NCBI GenBank assembly: GCA_022925895.1
Contig: JAKSYS010000662.1
Location: forward strand, 1-34,330
Direction: 5' to 3'
Origin: Fragilaria crotonensis
Taxonomy: Eukaryota; Bacillariophyta; Fragilariophyceae; Fragilariales; Fragilariaceae
Length of the DNA stretch: 34,330 nt
Part shown: positions 9,237 through 20,000 of the stretch, one piece after another
Layout of the letters: every line of letters starts with the position of its first letter
Numbering within the stretch: the stretch's first letter is position 1
Notes under the pieces: model-generated
Databases searched by the model: none
What the model saw: only the letters and a program-made list of their open reading frames with translations
Told to the model about the DNA's origin: nothing
Position numbers and translations under genes: made by a program

Positions 9237-9792
9237 GGTCGATGACGATGTATATCAACAATTGTAGTACCAAACAAGGTACTTCAGCAGACTCCAGAGT
9301 TCTTCACTCAAAAATCTGGATACAAAGCACCCGGAAAAGCCAACTCTTAAGTGTTTCACCGTAAGGTCGGTGCGTACGCATTATCGAAAAATAAAGTTGG
9401 GGCTCAACTTTCATATCGAGTTTTTGTCTACCATAAGGAAGGGCCTGACCAGCAATTCACAATTCACACAGTATTGCGGAGTGGAGGTGCTTTATCTCAG
9501 CTACTGTACGACATACCGTAGGATTCATCTAAACTACGACTGCACTACTCTAGTAGCCGGTAAATGTTTGACGTACGGGTGCAGTACTTTCAGAGTTCTC
9601 CGCACTCCAGGCATTCTACTGTTGGGCTCTCGTATACAGTACTGGACCATAACAACTCCAAGTACAAGGTACTGGTAGTAGCATATGCATCTATTCTCAA
9701 CGGAATTTCTACAGCTAAGAATTCATGTTATGATGTTCTCACTGCGCAATGAACGAAGACACGAACTGAAGTTGGTCGGTTCACTTACTCCC

Positions 9793-11975
9793 ATGACGTC
9801 TACGATCGCCGTTTCTGCACCTCGTCCCGTCAGGCGGAAGCGCTTGCACGTTCATTATCAAGCTGCGTACGCGTTGACTGCGTTTTTCGGCATTGCCTTG
9901 GCAATCGGGTCAGTGGTCTCACCTTCCATCTCCAACGCTAACGCCAACGATGCGCATGGAGAAATTGGCCGTCATTTAGAAGACAGCAACACCATCGGTG
10001 GAGACGACGATTACAGCGGTTACTCCTGTATCCTTCTCTTTGATATTGTACCAGAGTCCGGGGCCGATCAATGTCGGTTTGCCAAATCGTGCAATCAAGG
10101 AGATGGAATCCTTCTATCCTTCGTCTTTTGCAACACTCACATTTCCTATCAAATCTGGTGCTTGATTCTCAGCCCGTTGTTGCTTTTATGGATGGTATTA
10201 CTCTTTCGTATGCTAGGTAGCACTGCCGAAGACTACTTCTCGCCTCCTCTCGAGATGTTTTCTGTCAAATTGGGGCTTCCGCCGCGCTTTGCAGGGGTTT
10301 CGCTCCTTGCGTTGGGGAATGGAGCCGCTGATGTCAGCGCCACCCGGAATGCCATGACCAGTGACACTCATAACGGATATCTTATGTCATTAGGAGCTCT
10401 CACCGGTGCTGCCATGTTCATTGGAACGGTCTTGGCCGGGTTGATTATTATTGTGTCGGACGGCGTACCCTGCCGCGGAGCACTTGTTCGAGATGTGACG
10501 GCGCTCATGTTGACGGCAATCGTGGTATTCACCACATTACATTCAGGAACTGTGGGACCAGCCTCGATTTCGTTGTTTACTACGATGTATCTGGTATTCG
10601 TGGCGATTGTCATGGTAGCTGACATCTACCATAGAGCTGTCGTCATGCCGAGAATGGAACAAATTGCAATTGCTGCCGAGCTGCAGCGTCAACGAGATGC
10701 AGCACGGCAGGCACAGCAAGTTGCGGGGGGACGCCTTGAATGACATGGCAGACCAAGACACAGCGCCGCCAGCAGGACCAAAACCCCGAAGCATATTTTC
10801 GAAAATGATGACGGCTTTGTCGAATTACGATAACACGACTACCGGAACCACCGACCAGCAGCAAGGGTGGGGGATCGAAAGTGACAATGTCATCAACGAG
10901 CGGCCTATCGTCTTGCATGGTGCAAATGGAATTCTGTCGGGAGATCCACATCACCGTCCCGAGGGACACGAGCCGTCGGTTGGAAACTATGCCATTTTGG
11001 AGGATGGAATGGATCATATTTGTGCTGAGCCTGGTGGGTTTTCGGCACACAATTGGCGAGGAGCTTTTCAAGATGGCTTGTACGAATTTCAGATGGAGCT
11101 GCATGATAAATGGAAAGAGTTGGTAGAAGACGAAGATGCTCCCATGTGGGAAAAGGGCCTTCTCATGTGCGAGTTTCCATTCACAGTCCTGCGTCAACTG
11201 AGTGTATCCATTCCTTGTGAAGGGTACTATACTCGTGCCATGGTTGCAGCATCTCTGGCATTGTCACCTGTTTGGTTTGCCTTTTACTTGTGGAATGAAC
11301 ATGGTGTGAATGCCTTCTGGAGCCCGCCAATATTCTATGGACACTTTGTCGTGTGTCTCGCGTTGGGCGCTGTCGTGTTGAGATTTGCTCCAGGAGGCGA
11401 CGGCGTCATGAATCTCATGGTAGCAACGCCGATCGCACTTTATGGTTTCGTGGTGGCAGCAACGTGGATTGATTGGATCGCCGATCATTTGGTGGCGTTA
11501 CTTGCGTTGCTAGGAATTGTCTGCCGCATTCCAGCCCCCATTTTGGGTATGACCATTCTTGCTTGGGGGAATTCGATGGCGGACTTGTCGGCAAACATGA
11601 CAATGGCGCGAAAAGGATTAAGCAATATGGCAATGGTACGTTGAGTCTTTTTCTGCACTTGATTGATCCAACACTATCGACACTTACCCATGCGCCATGA
11701 AGACTGCGTGCTTTGCTGGACCAGTCTTCAACATTCTGATTGGTTTGAGTCTCGGATTTTCATCTCTCGCAATTGAAACAGGAAATCCTGACACTAGCGT
11801 GGTTTTATCACCCTCGGTGGTGACTGGCCTCATCTATATCGTGATCAACACGGTCATGCTTGTGGTGGTAGGAACTTGCTTCTGTCATGGACGCATTCCC
11901 AAAGAATTCGGATACGTGATGTTTTTCGTGTATTTCACTTACATCGCTCTGTCGATGTTCTTACAATTCTCTTAG
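9793..11975 (+). CDS. Na+/Ca2+ exchanger, NCLX/CCX (SLC8B1-like) type
   Basis: A multi-pass cation/Ca2+ exchanger. The alpha-1 repeat lies at about 10200-10390 with RFAGVSLLALGNGAADVSAT; the alpha-2 repeat lies at about 11530-11760 with LGMTILAWGNSMADLSANMT, continuing across an intron into TACFAGPVFNILIGL. The G-N-x-x-D motifs are the ion-binding signature of the CaCA superfamily. Between them is a long acidic cytosolic loop (about 10650-11200), a usual regulatory site. An intron at 11636-11702 (67 bp, GTACGT...AG) joins ATG (Met) to ACT in frame. The frame shifts by +1 at a six-G run (10725-10730), giving an early TGA at 10741; removing one G restores the reading. The start is uncertain: ATG 9793 is placed just before the first basic/hydrophobic segment, and upstream in-frame ATGs exist at 9685 and 9730. 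It moves Ca2+ against Na+ or Li+ at a mitochondrial or other membrane; location not determined. Confidence 0.85.
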
Positions 11976-12340
11976 GATCATAGATGAGGGTCTAAAGTTC
12001 GCTCTAATGGACGTAGGGGACTGTTTTGCAAATACACTAGGCGCATGTACATCAATCGTACAGACGTGTGTAGAACATAGGATGTTCCTCACCCATTTCT
12101 AGTACTCAACTGGTACGCTCGGCAGTTCATCAGTTCGTGTGTCGCATATTCGGATGCAATAACAAAGATAGGAGTTCGAGCATAGCTTTAGCTGCGTATC
12201 GAGTACGGTGACTCGGCACATTCTGGACAACGTGACAGAAATCGAAATTGCACGATGCGGAACAGCAAGGGTTGCTGATCCCGACGGTCACCCATGAAAA
12301 TTCTCGAGTGTGTGCAGATGCTAGCGTGACCGCTTAACAA
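11976..12340. other. Intergenic, convergent 3' flanks
   Basis: Shared 3' region of the exchanger (+) and the J-protein (-). No ORF or structure beyond scattered GTAC words (for example near 12103 and 12113). Nothing else seen. Confidence 0.6.
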
Positions 12341-13058
12341 TCATCGCCGTCGTACAATTACATAGATCAAGTCTCGATGAACGATTTCATAGGTGTGTAG
12401 AAACCAATGGTTGCCCAAAATCTCCAATGGCTCACCATCCAGAACAACTTCCCACCCCGACGCCAACCCATATCGATCAATACGTCGCACATCCAACCCC
12501 CATTCGTGCGCGTACTTTTTTTGGAGAGCAAGTTTGAAATCTGATATGGAATCATCGGGGTGGGCAACCAACTTGTAATTGATTGTGTTCGAAAGAGCCC
12601 CACTCCTTTCCAGCTCGTTAGACACATCCGGATCATCTCCTTCCTCGTGATACAACGTGTGGATCGCATAGACTTCGTGAGTACGACGCAATTGTTCCAA
12701 TGTCATGACTTCGCATGCAAGGGCGACCCCCTGAATTGGAAACCGAATTGGACGATGTCATGATAGTTTCATAGGCAGCAAGGATTTCACTCATTTTTGT
12801 ATCAGGCACACCCGGATTCAAATCGGGATGATGTTGCTTGGCAAGCTAAAAAGTCACAGAGAATGAGTGATGTCGACATTGAGATAATGCAACATGGACG
12901 CGCAAGACGATGATTACCTTGCGAAAGGCCGCCTTGATTTGATCGGCTGTTGAGGATGGTGGGACCCCTAAAATAGAGTAAGGAGAGGAACGAGTCGAAA
13001 TCATCCTTCGTTGCCAACGGCCCCAGACTACCGGAAGAATGGCTCTTCTCAAATACAT
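12341..13058 (-). CDS. J-domain (DnaJ-like) protein, probably mitochondrial
   Basis: Start ATG 13056-13058 (MYLRRAILPVVWGRWQRRM), an Arg-rich amphipathic leader typical of mitochondrial presequences. Then PYSILGVPPSSTADQIKAAF, which is J-domain helix I-II; a 72-bp GT-AG intron (12846-12917) follows the codon for K. Exon 2 begins LAKQHHPDLNPG and contains the invariant HPD that stimulates Hsp70 ATPase. The downstream part, about 140 residues ending DLIYVIVRRR at TAA-side 12341, is a compact domain (VLDGEPLEILGNHWFLHTYE) that I do not recognise; it contains several alternating hydrophobic strands. A +1 shift at a five-C run on the plus strand (12727-12731) separates J-domain and tail frames. 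Head to head with the PLC gene. Confidence 0.75.
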
Positions 13059-13757
13059 TGTGTCATCGAACAAGGCCCTAAACGACGTAAATCATAGGCT
13101 TACTTTCAAGACCAGTGACTGTCTACCGGTAGGTTCAGATGCATTCACTCGTAAGTCGAAAGAAATTCAAACTCGTATCACAATTCACAGCTCATGAAAG
13201 TCCTCGTCATGCAGACATCACAGCGCTTTAAAAAGGATGTGTGTGTAGTGAGTACAGTAATACTCCAATACTGCAATACTCCAATAGACTCCAATGCATG
13301 CTGCCAATATCATGTCTCGCAAACCTCTCGTAATCCCAAAGCCCAATACGAGTTTTCAAATGCGATACAGGTAGAGACCTGTTGCCTGTTGCATACTACT
13401 ATAGCCGTACGACATGAGAACCCCGACCCCCCACATCGCACTCCAAAGTCGTATGCGTACACGTGAAGCTCTACATACGGCCTATATAGTATGAGTCTAC
13501 GAGACATGCATGCAACAACACTACTACATCAACTGTACTATACCGGTAGCAGAAAATTGTACGTCGAGTGAACTAATGAATCCTCACTCTCATACATGTC
13601 GGGTCGGGCATTTGCATTACAATCTCGCATGCTCACATTGTATGTCATACATGACGTGAAGTGTACTCCCAGGTAATTAATACATTTCGTCGCATCAGTT
13701 AGACCTAATAGGTTCAATTCAATTTGTGAGAAACCACTTGTTTCGAAAATCTTTCCA
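13059..13757. promoter_or_regulatory. Divergent intergenic region, J-protein and PLC
   Basis: About 700 bp between two divergent start codons, so it must hold both promoters. Visible structure: imperfect tandem CAATACTC-type repeats at about 13256-13295, the palindromic word TACCGGTA at 13117-13124 and again near 13537, and several GTAC words. No recognised core promoter element was identified. Confidence 0.5.
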
Positions 13758-16527
13758 ATGAAGGCTAATGAAATGTCGGAGCGCGACGAAGGTAGCACGC
13801 TGGAATGGCATCTGGGCAGTCCAAGCATGCTGGACAGGACTGCAAACATGGTGGGTCTCTCAAAGTTTGCCCGTGGTACTTTAAGCAAAGCGGTGTCCAG
13901 CAACAACATGGTAGATACGTCGGCCTGGACGCAAAATGTTGTTTTTCCAGCGACATACGTTGAGACTGTTTTGCAGCAAGTGCCGGTTGCCGATCGTCTG
14001 CTGAAGGGTATCCGGGTAACCAAGGTGACAACGTACGGAAAATTCAAACCTCGCGTCTTGACCATTTCGCAAGATCGTTTTGCGCTCTTCTGCACACACC
14101 ACAAGGTCAGGAAGAAGTCTGATGGAGGTGTCTTGTCCAGTGTAGCTCGCACACTTCCCCTGCCCCTTATTTCGCGCAAGGGCATTCGAGGCTTTAGCAA
14201 CGCCGACTTGAGAGATTTGTATGTCAGGTATTTGGATATTACTGATATTGATTACATCGATGTCGGTTATCCGTGCACGAGAAAGTTGGAAGCGGCGCGC
14301 GGACTTAGTCGTCTTTCGGGATTCGATGATCGAATCGACGAATTTCGAGATCAAATTGTGTCCATAAATCATCACGGAGGTCAAACGTTGGATGTCTTCA
14401 TCCCAGACATCAACGACCGCACGCTACTAGTGTCGACCTTATTGTCATTGCGTGAGAAGTATCACAGTTCAAAGGTTTACGTCGTCAATGAAGCTCGTCT
14501 GTTGAGGTACATTTGGTATGATGTGGACAAGAATCACGATGGATCCATCTCCGAAAAGGAGTTTGAGCTGGTTGTCCAGCGCGTCAATCTTCACGTCGTT
14601 GCTCCACGCAAAGTTTACCACACCTACCGAAAGGAACACGACATCACTGGCGCTCTCACCTACGGTCAATGTGTTTCTCTTTTGCATTCAATCAGGGAAG
14701 GAAAGTACGCGTCTGTTACATCCATGCCTTTGAACCTGCCTTCCATTCCTGGTGCTAAATCGCCTTCGCCTTGCCCGGTGAATATTCACCCTCATATTGC
14801 ACTATGGGGCACCTTGTTCGGAGCTGATCAGGATTATGTCACAGCAAAGGATTTTCTGGCAAAATTCTTGCATCCTTGTCAGAAGGAGATGGACGCCAGC
14901 GTTCAAGACGTGAAAGCTCTTTACAAGTATCAACCGAATGGAGGTCAATGTGGAGGAGACTTTGCCTGCTCGCAAGAATTGCTTGAGTCGTCTTCGATTT
15001 GGTTGCTATTTACATCATGTGTTCAACATGGCCTTCGATCCAGACGAAACTGAGTTAAACCCCGAGCTCATGATGAGGCCGCTTACAGAATACTGGATCA
15101 ACAGTAGTCATAATACCTATCTGGTGGGTGATCAGCTCCAGTCACCGTCGTCTGTCGAAATGTACATGAAGGCCTTGCATCGAGGTTGCGTGTGTTTGGA
15201 GCTAGACTGCTGGGATGGGGAGAGAAACGCCAAAACAGGGGAACCTATTCCGGTTGTCTATCATGGCGGAACGCTCACGGGAAAGATCTTGTTTGAAGAT
15301 GTCATTGGATGTGTGGATAACTACGTTTCAGCTCATCCGGATACGTATCCTATCATCTTGTCATTGGAGAATCACTGTTCGGATGCATATCAGAAGGTCA
15401 TGGTTAAGTTGATGACGAAGATATTGAAGGGAAAGATTTACACGCCGTTTGCAGATGGTTCTAAGGAGCGGCTGGGCGAGGATGATCCCTTGCCATCTCC
15501 AACTGAGCTCAAAGGCCGAGTTCTTATAAAGGGCAAACGCCATTGCCAGCACACTCCTGCCGATGGAGGTGTTTCAAAGGAATTGCGTGACGAAGATGAG
15601 GGCGATGACGACGAAGACGATATGGATGGCGAGCCTGGTGAAAATGTCGCGGTGAATCGCCCGACCGAAAATAATGCTGCTGCAGGGGTTGCTGCCAGGA
15701 AGAAGCAAGGAAAAGCTAAGGAGAAGACGATTGAGGAACTGGCCCAAATGACTCTGCTTCATGGTGGAAAATACAAGAACTGGGAGTCGTCGCTCGCTTC
15801 GCCTCCAAGCCACATGCATTCGATAAGCGAAGCCAAAATCACCAAGCTTGTCAATAAGGGCGGTGCAATGGAGTGGCGCCTGTACAATGGAACCCACATG
15901 ACTCGTACTTATCCAGCTGGAACGCGTGTTGATTCATCCAATTACAATCCGATATTGGCGTGGAGCATGGGTTGTCAAATTGTAGCTATGAACTTCCAAG
16001 CTGCTGATTCGCCATTGTTTCTCAACGATGGTCGCTTTCGACAAAACGGCCAATGCGGCTACGTTCTGAAACCTCAAGGTTTGTCCTCGGGCCCTCTGAA
16101 GGAGCCCATCACGCTGAAAGTGCGCATCCTTTGTGGGTCTTGTATCCCGAAACCTAAGGGAGCCAAGACAGGGGAAAGCATAGATCCATATGTTCAGATC
16201 ACAGTCCATGATGTAGTCAATAGCAAGGAAAACAAGGAAGTCTTCAAGGTGACGACAAAGACCAGCGAAACAGTCTATGATAACGGATTTAGTCCAATCT
16301 GGAACGAGGAGGAGTTTCACGAGTTTAAGGTGTACTCTCCCTACGTTGCCATGATTCAATTCTCGGTATGGGAAACTGACGTCGGCCTTGATGACAAAGT
16401 TGCCGACTCAGCTGTCCCCATCACTTGCCTTCGCAAGGGATATCGGTCGATTTTGCTTCATGATGACAGCGGAACCAGGACGGGACCCTTTGGTTTCGCA
16501 ACCTTGCTTGCCGAGATTCAGTATTAA
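13758..16527 (+). CDS. Phosphoinositide-specific phospholipase C (PH-EF-X-Y-C2)
   Basis: Full PI-PLC, about 920 residues, that cleaves PIP2 into diacylglycerol and IP3. Order: PH-like domain (about residues 75-235); an EF-hand DVDKNHDGSISEKEF (about 255-269); X box with catalytic INSSHNTYLVGD (His, 15098 on), ELDCWDG, VVYHGGTLTGKIL (second His) and LSLENHC; phosphate-binding LKGRVLIKGKRH; an acidic linker (RDEDEGDDDEDDMDG) and Lys-rich stretch; Y box with YPAGTRVDSSNYNP and FRQNGQCGYVLKP; and a C2 domain from about 16105 (SIDPYVQITV) to the end. All residues essential in PLC-delta are present. The frame changes once, by +1, at about 14914-14940 between the EF region and X box; the motifs continue in the next frame, so a one-base error is likely. 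Stop TAA 16525-16527. Confidence 0.9.
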
Positions 16528-17014
16528 GAAGAAACATTATGGATAAACGATCTGATCAAAGGGGAAAGTTAGGTCTTTGTCGCAGTGCACGCACCATAAT
16601 CGACCACCGCAGATGAGCAAATTAAGCCATAGGATGACTAGGACGTAACATCGTGTTAAAAGCGTTTATTCGTAACAGTGAGCATACAGCTCATCGTATC
16701 AGCAATTAGCACTATCGGACTGTCATACTGTTTCGTACGCGGTTTGCACGGTCAACTCAAATCACAGAAGAGTTTGGAGTGTGTATGCATATATGCATAC
16801 TACTTTCTACGTCCATCATCTACAATGCATTGCAAGTACAGTGCTTGAATGACCTGGTACTCCAGTAAATTTGTACTGTCCTTTTGAATCTCTCACAATA
16901 GTGTAGAGTGCAGACTGATACTGTGTGAATACAACAATTCTTTCAGCAAAAAGTGGAAGTGGCCAACAATACAAGTACACACCAAAGGCTCTTCGAGTTG
17001 CCAAAGTCAGTACC
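16528..17014. other. Intergenic, PLC 3' flank to DENN-gene 5' flank
   Basis: About 490 bp with no ORF of note. It contains a perfect 18-bp palindrome GTATGCATATATGCATAC (16783-16800) and GTAC-type words near 16857 and 16874. It probably includes the promoter of the downstream gene. Confidence 0.55.
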
Positions 17015-20000
17015 ATGTCGTCCTTCGTCACCATGCCTGACAACGAGGATGATGACCAGCAATTGAGACGGGAAGAAGATGCCGAAGAGGACGATCTAAC
17101 GCACGAGCTGTCAAGCGCAAACGATGATAGCGTGCACAGCAATGACAATGACGACCTCGAACCTGGAATTGCCGATGCAAGTGATGTTGACGTTCAGTTT
17201 CACGGTGCGACAGCATTGGTAAATGCAGACGAAGCAGCTGGTGACATTGGAGTCTCTAATTCATCATTCCGTTCCGTTGAGAAATCTCCAATCGAGGAAC
17301 GAGGAATGATTGTTGATGAGGACGATGGCACTCTTCCAACAATGGTGGATGAACTTCCAGCCGCTGAAAGCGGCACTTTGCCCGTCGACGTGGCTTTGAA
17401 AGAAGATTCATTTCCAACTGTCCATGAAAGTGTACCTATTGATGGAGTCTCAGTAACTCCATCGCGTTTGAACGATGAACCCACGTTCAATGAACAGCCT
17501 GGTGATGTAATTGTTAGCAATGCTGACCATGGAAGCGAAGCTTCGTCTGAGGATCGTCGTCTGTCAGAACAAGGTATTGCTCATGTTGAGGCCAACTCAC
17601 TTGATGGAGACAAGAAGATTCTGCTAGCTCTGGCGGACGACGCGTTGAACGACGACAAGGTTGAAACGATTCCGCAGCATCTCGTGAACCTGATTCCAAA
17701 CCATCACCGCTCAATAGCATTCCCCTGCAAGACACTAAGGGTGCACAAATCTTGTTGAGTCGCTTTAGCTCTTGGCGCAAGAAGGCCAACGAAGCCATGG
17801 TGCAAAACGTGCAAGCATTTTCTCAAACCGACATAGCTCACCAATTGAAGACCAGTGCTGAGGTTGTGAAGACGCGAGCTGAAGTCGCTTTTCGGAATGC
17901 AAAAGTCGATACTTCGGATGGAAAGACAGTACCGAAAGGTGAGCCAGTATCTATCAGTGTTGAGATCAGCAGCATTCCCAGAACAACACAACCGTACAGA
18001 ATGCTGCGGACGTAGACGGGGAGTCTCGAGGTAACTTAAGCTCTTCTTCCGAAGGCAGTTCTAGCTCCGGGTCAACTAGCTCTGCCGAAGTTGATTTGGA
18101 ATTCACTGCTTCTGGAAAGTAAGGACCCCATGCCGACGGAGGCGTCAATCACAGCCGTCACCGCAGCTCTGTACGTTCGCTCTGCAGCCTCAGTGATTAC
18201 TGATTCCGTTTCATCTGGATTTCGAGGTCGTTACGTTGAAGACTTGGAGCCATCCCCGCCGAAAAGGAGAAACCGTCGCAGACGTCTAAGATAATGCCAA
18301 GTCGCGCTGCGGAGCATATGCAAACAATAATCGATTCACTGGACGACTCTCACGAGTACGTCATGTTGCTTGGTCAAGGGATGTTGGGTGTGAATCTGCG
18401 ACAAGCATACCTCAGAAATCGTGGGGTATATGTCGATTTTCTCGTTGAAGGTGGTGCGTTTATAACTCCAGCGTTGTTTATGCTGGAGATGTGATTCAGA
18501 AGGTTGGAAACATTTCTGTTGCAAAAGGAACCATTCTCAATGTCCCCAAGACAGTGGCCGACGCGAAGCGTCCTGCTGTCCTGGTATTCGGACAGGGCAA
18601 AAGGTTGAAACTTCAAAAGTGAATTATATTGATTTGGCAATCGCTATCATGCACCAAATCAAGGAAGATGAATCAAGGCGTGGATTTCAAAGATGCCCAT
18701 TTTTCCGAGCGCATCAGATCCACCCGAAGTTGCCAAAGTTGATAGCGGCGTAGAGGCATCGGATGCAAGGGCCGCAAGCGGCCTGTCACAGCTAGCGCAT
18801 CTGGACAGTGCAGCATATCGTCGAAAGAGCATCGCAACCAACACACGGCAGTGATAATTATCAATGGAGAATACCTCCGCTCCAACTCGACGCTATAAAT
18901 CCAGCAAACATCCCGCTTCCTCCCCGCGCTGCCAAGGATGCACTCGCAGCCCACTTATCCAAACGGTAAGTAATACGTGAGGTGATCGTCACACTCAACG
19001 GGTTTCGTGCTTGCTACAGCTTTTCACCAGAGGTAACGGAGCTTTGAACTTTCAATGATGACAAAGGCTGCAGCGACGACTGGGATGGGCAGTTTCCGAA
19101 TGGTCCTTAAGCATGCCTTCATAATTTGTGCCCTTGACGGTCGACGCCTGCCGTTCTTGTCACGACACTTTGCCACTATCAAATCCTCGGATGATGATGG
19201 AGATCTAATCCACACCGAAGACACTCAAATGGTGAATGCGAGCGTCGAGCTTATGCTCTTCTTGGAGCTTGCAGCTTTCGTGGAATTGTACGGGGCCACA
19301 CCCAAGTCTAGACGTCGTGATATCGCAAAACGTATTGCCTTCAAGTTTTTCCTGCCAAGCAAAATTGGCAATAGGGTGGAAAAACCGATGTTCGACTTTT
19401 CACACATCGTCGAAGAAAAGGATCTGACAGCACTTCGCGACTTGCTCCTTGAGCCCGGAGGCAACGACCAAGCGCCTTACATTCATCGTGGCGCTTTCCT
19501 GCCCTTTCAGGAAGCTGTCGTTGAGCGATTGCATGGTTCACCGTTCATTTCTTTCCTCATGTCAGACGAGTGCGCTAGAATGAGAGGCTACCTTCGAGAC
19601 ACCGCGCCGTACAGAACTGTGTCACCAGGTGATATCTTTCACCGCGTTGTTGCTGCAGAAGACGACGCCCACTCAGTGAATCACTTGCTTTACAACGTGG
19701 TCTACCTTCTGTGTCAACGTGAACGCGAGACATGTGGCGAAAACGACGATATTGTTGGTGAAAAAAGTTCCAGGGTGATGGGAGCTGCTGGTGGGCTTTG
19801 CTGTGCGGTCTTCATAAAGAAAACACTTTTGAGAATTGTCGAATCTGCAGACGTCGAGCTTGACAAGGAAGCTAGTTTAACTTCTCAAGTGTTCAAGGAC
19901 CTGAGAAATGCCTACGAGCAGGCTTGGCAAATGTTCCTTTCTCCACATGGAGGTGCGCTTGAGCTCCTATCGAATTCTAACGAAACTGAGGACGAGTTGG

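Larger units (their letters stand above)
5359..9445. mobile_element. PIF/Harbinger-type DNA transposon, 4087 bp
   Basis: Terminal inverted repeats start GGCCCTTCCTTATGGTAGA on the left (5359-5377) and end with its exact complement on the right (9427-9445). After a diverged spacer the repeat resumes (AAAGTTGAGCCCCAACTTTA), giving a total of about 57 bp. The element is flanked by a direct 3-bp duplication TGA (5356-5358 and 9446-9448), matching the 3-bp target duplications of PIF/Harbinger elements. It carries a DDE transposase on + and a second gene on -, convergently arranged as in two-gene Harbinger elements. Confidence 0.9.

Noticed and set aside
14927..14976. A 50-bp intron explaining the PLC frame change
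   Set aside because: Joining GT 14927 to AG 14976 gives a stop codon shortly after; no alternative GT-AG pair nearby gave a continuous frame.
14938..16527. PLC X-Y-C2 as an independent gene without PH/EF parts
   Set aside because: The preceding ORF encodes PH and EF regions in the right order and runs into it with one frame change, so a single gene is simpler.
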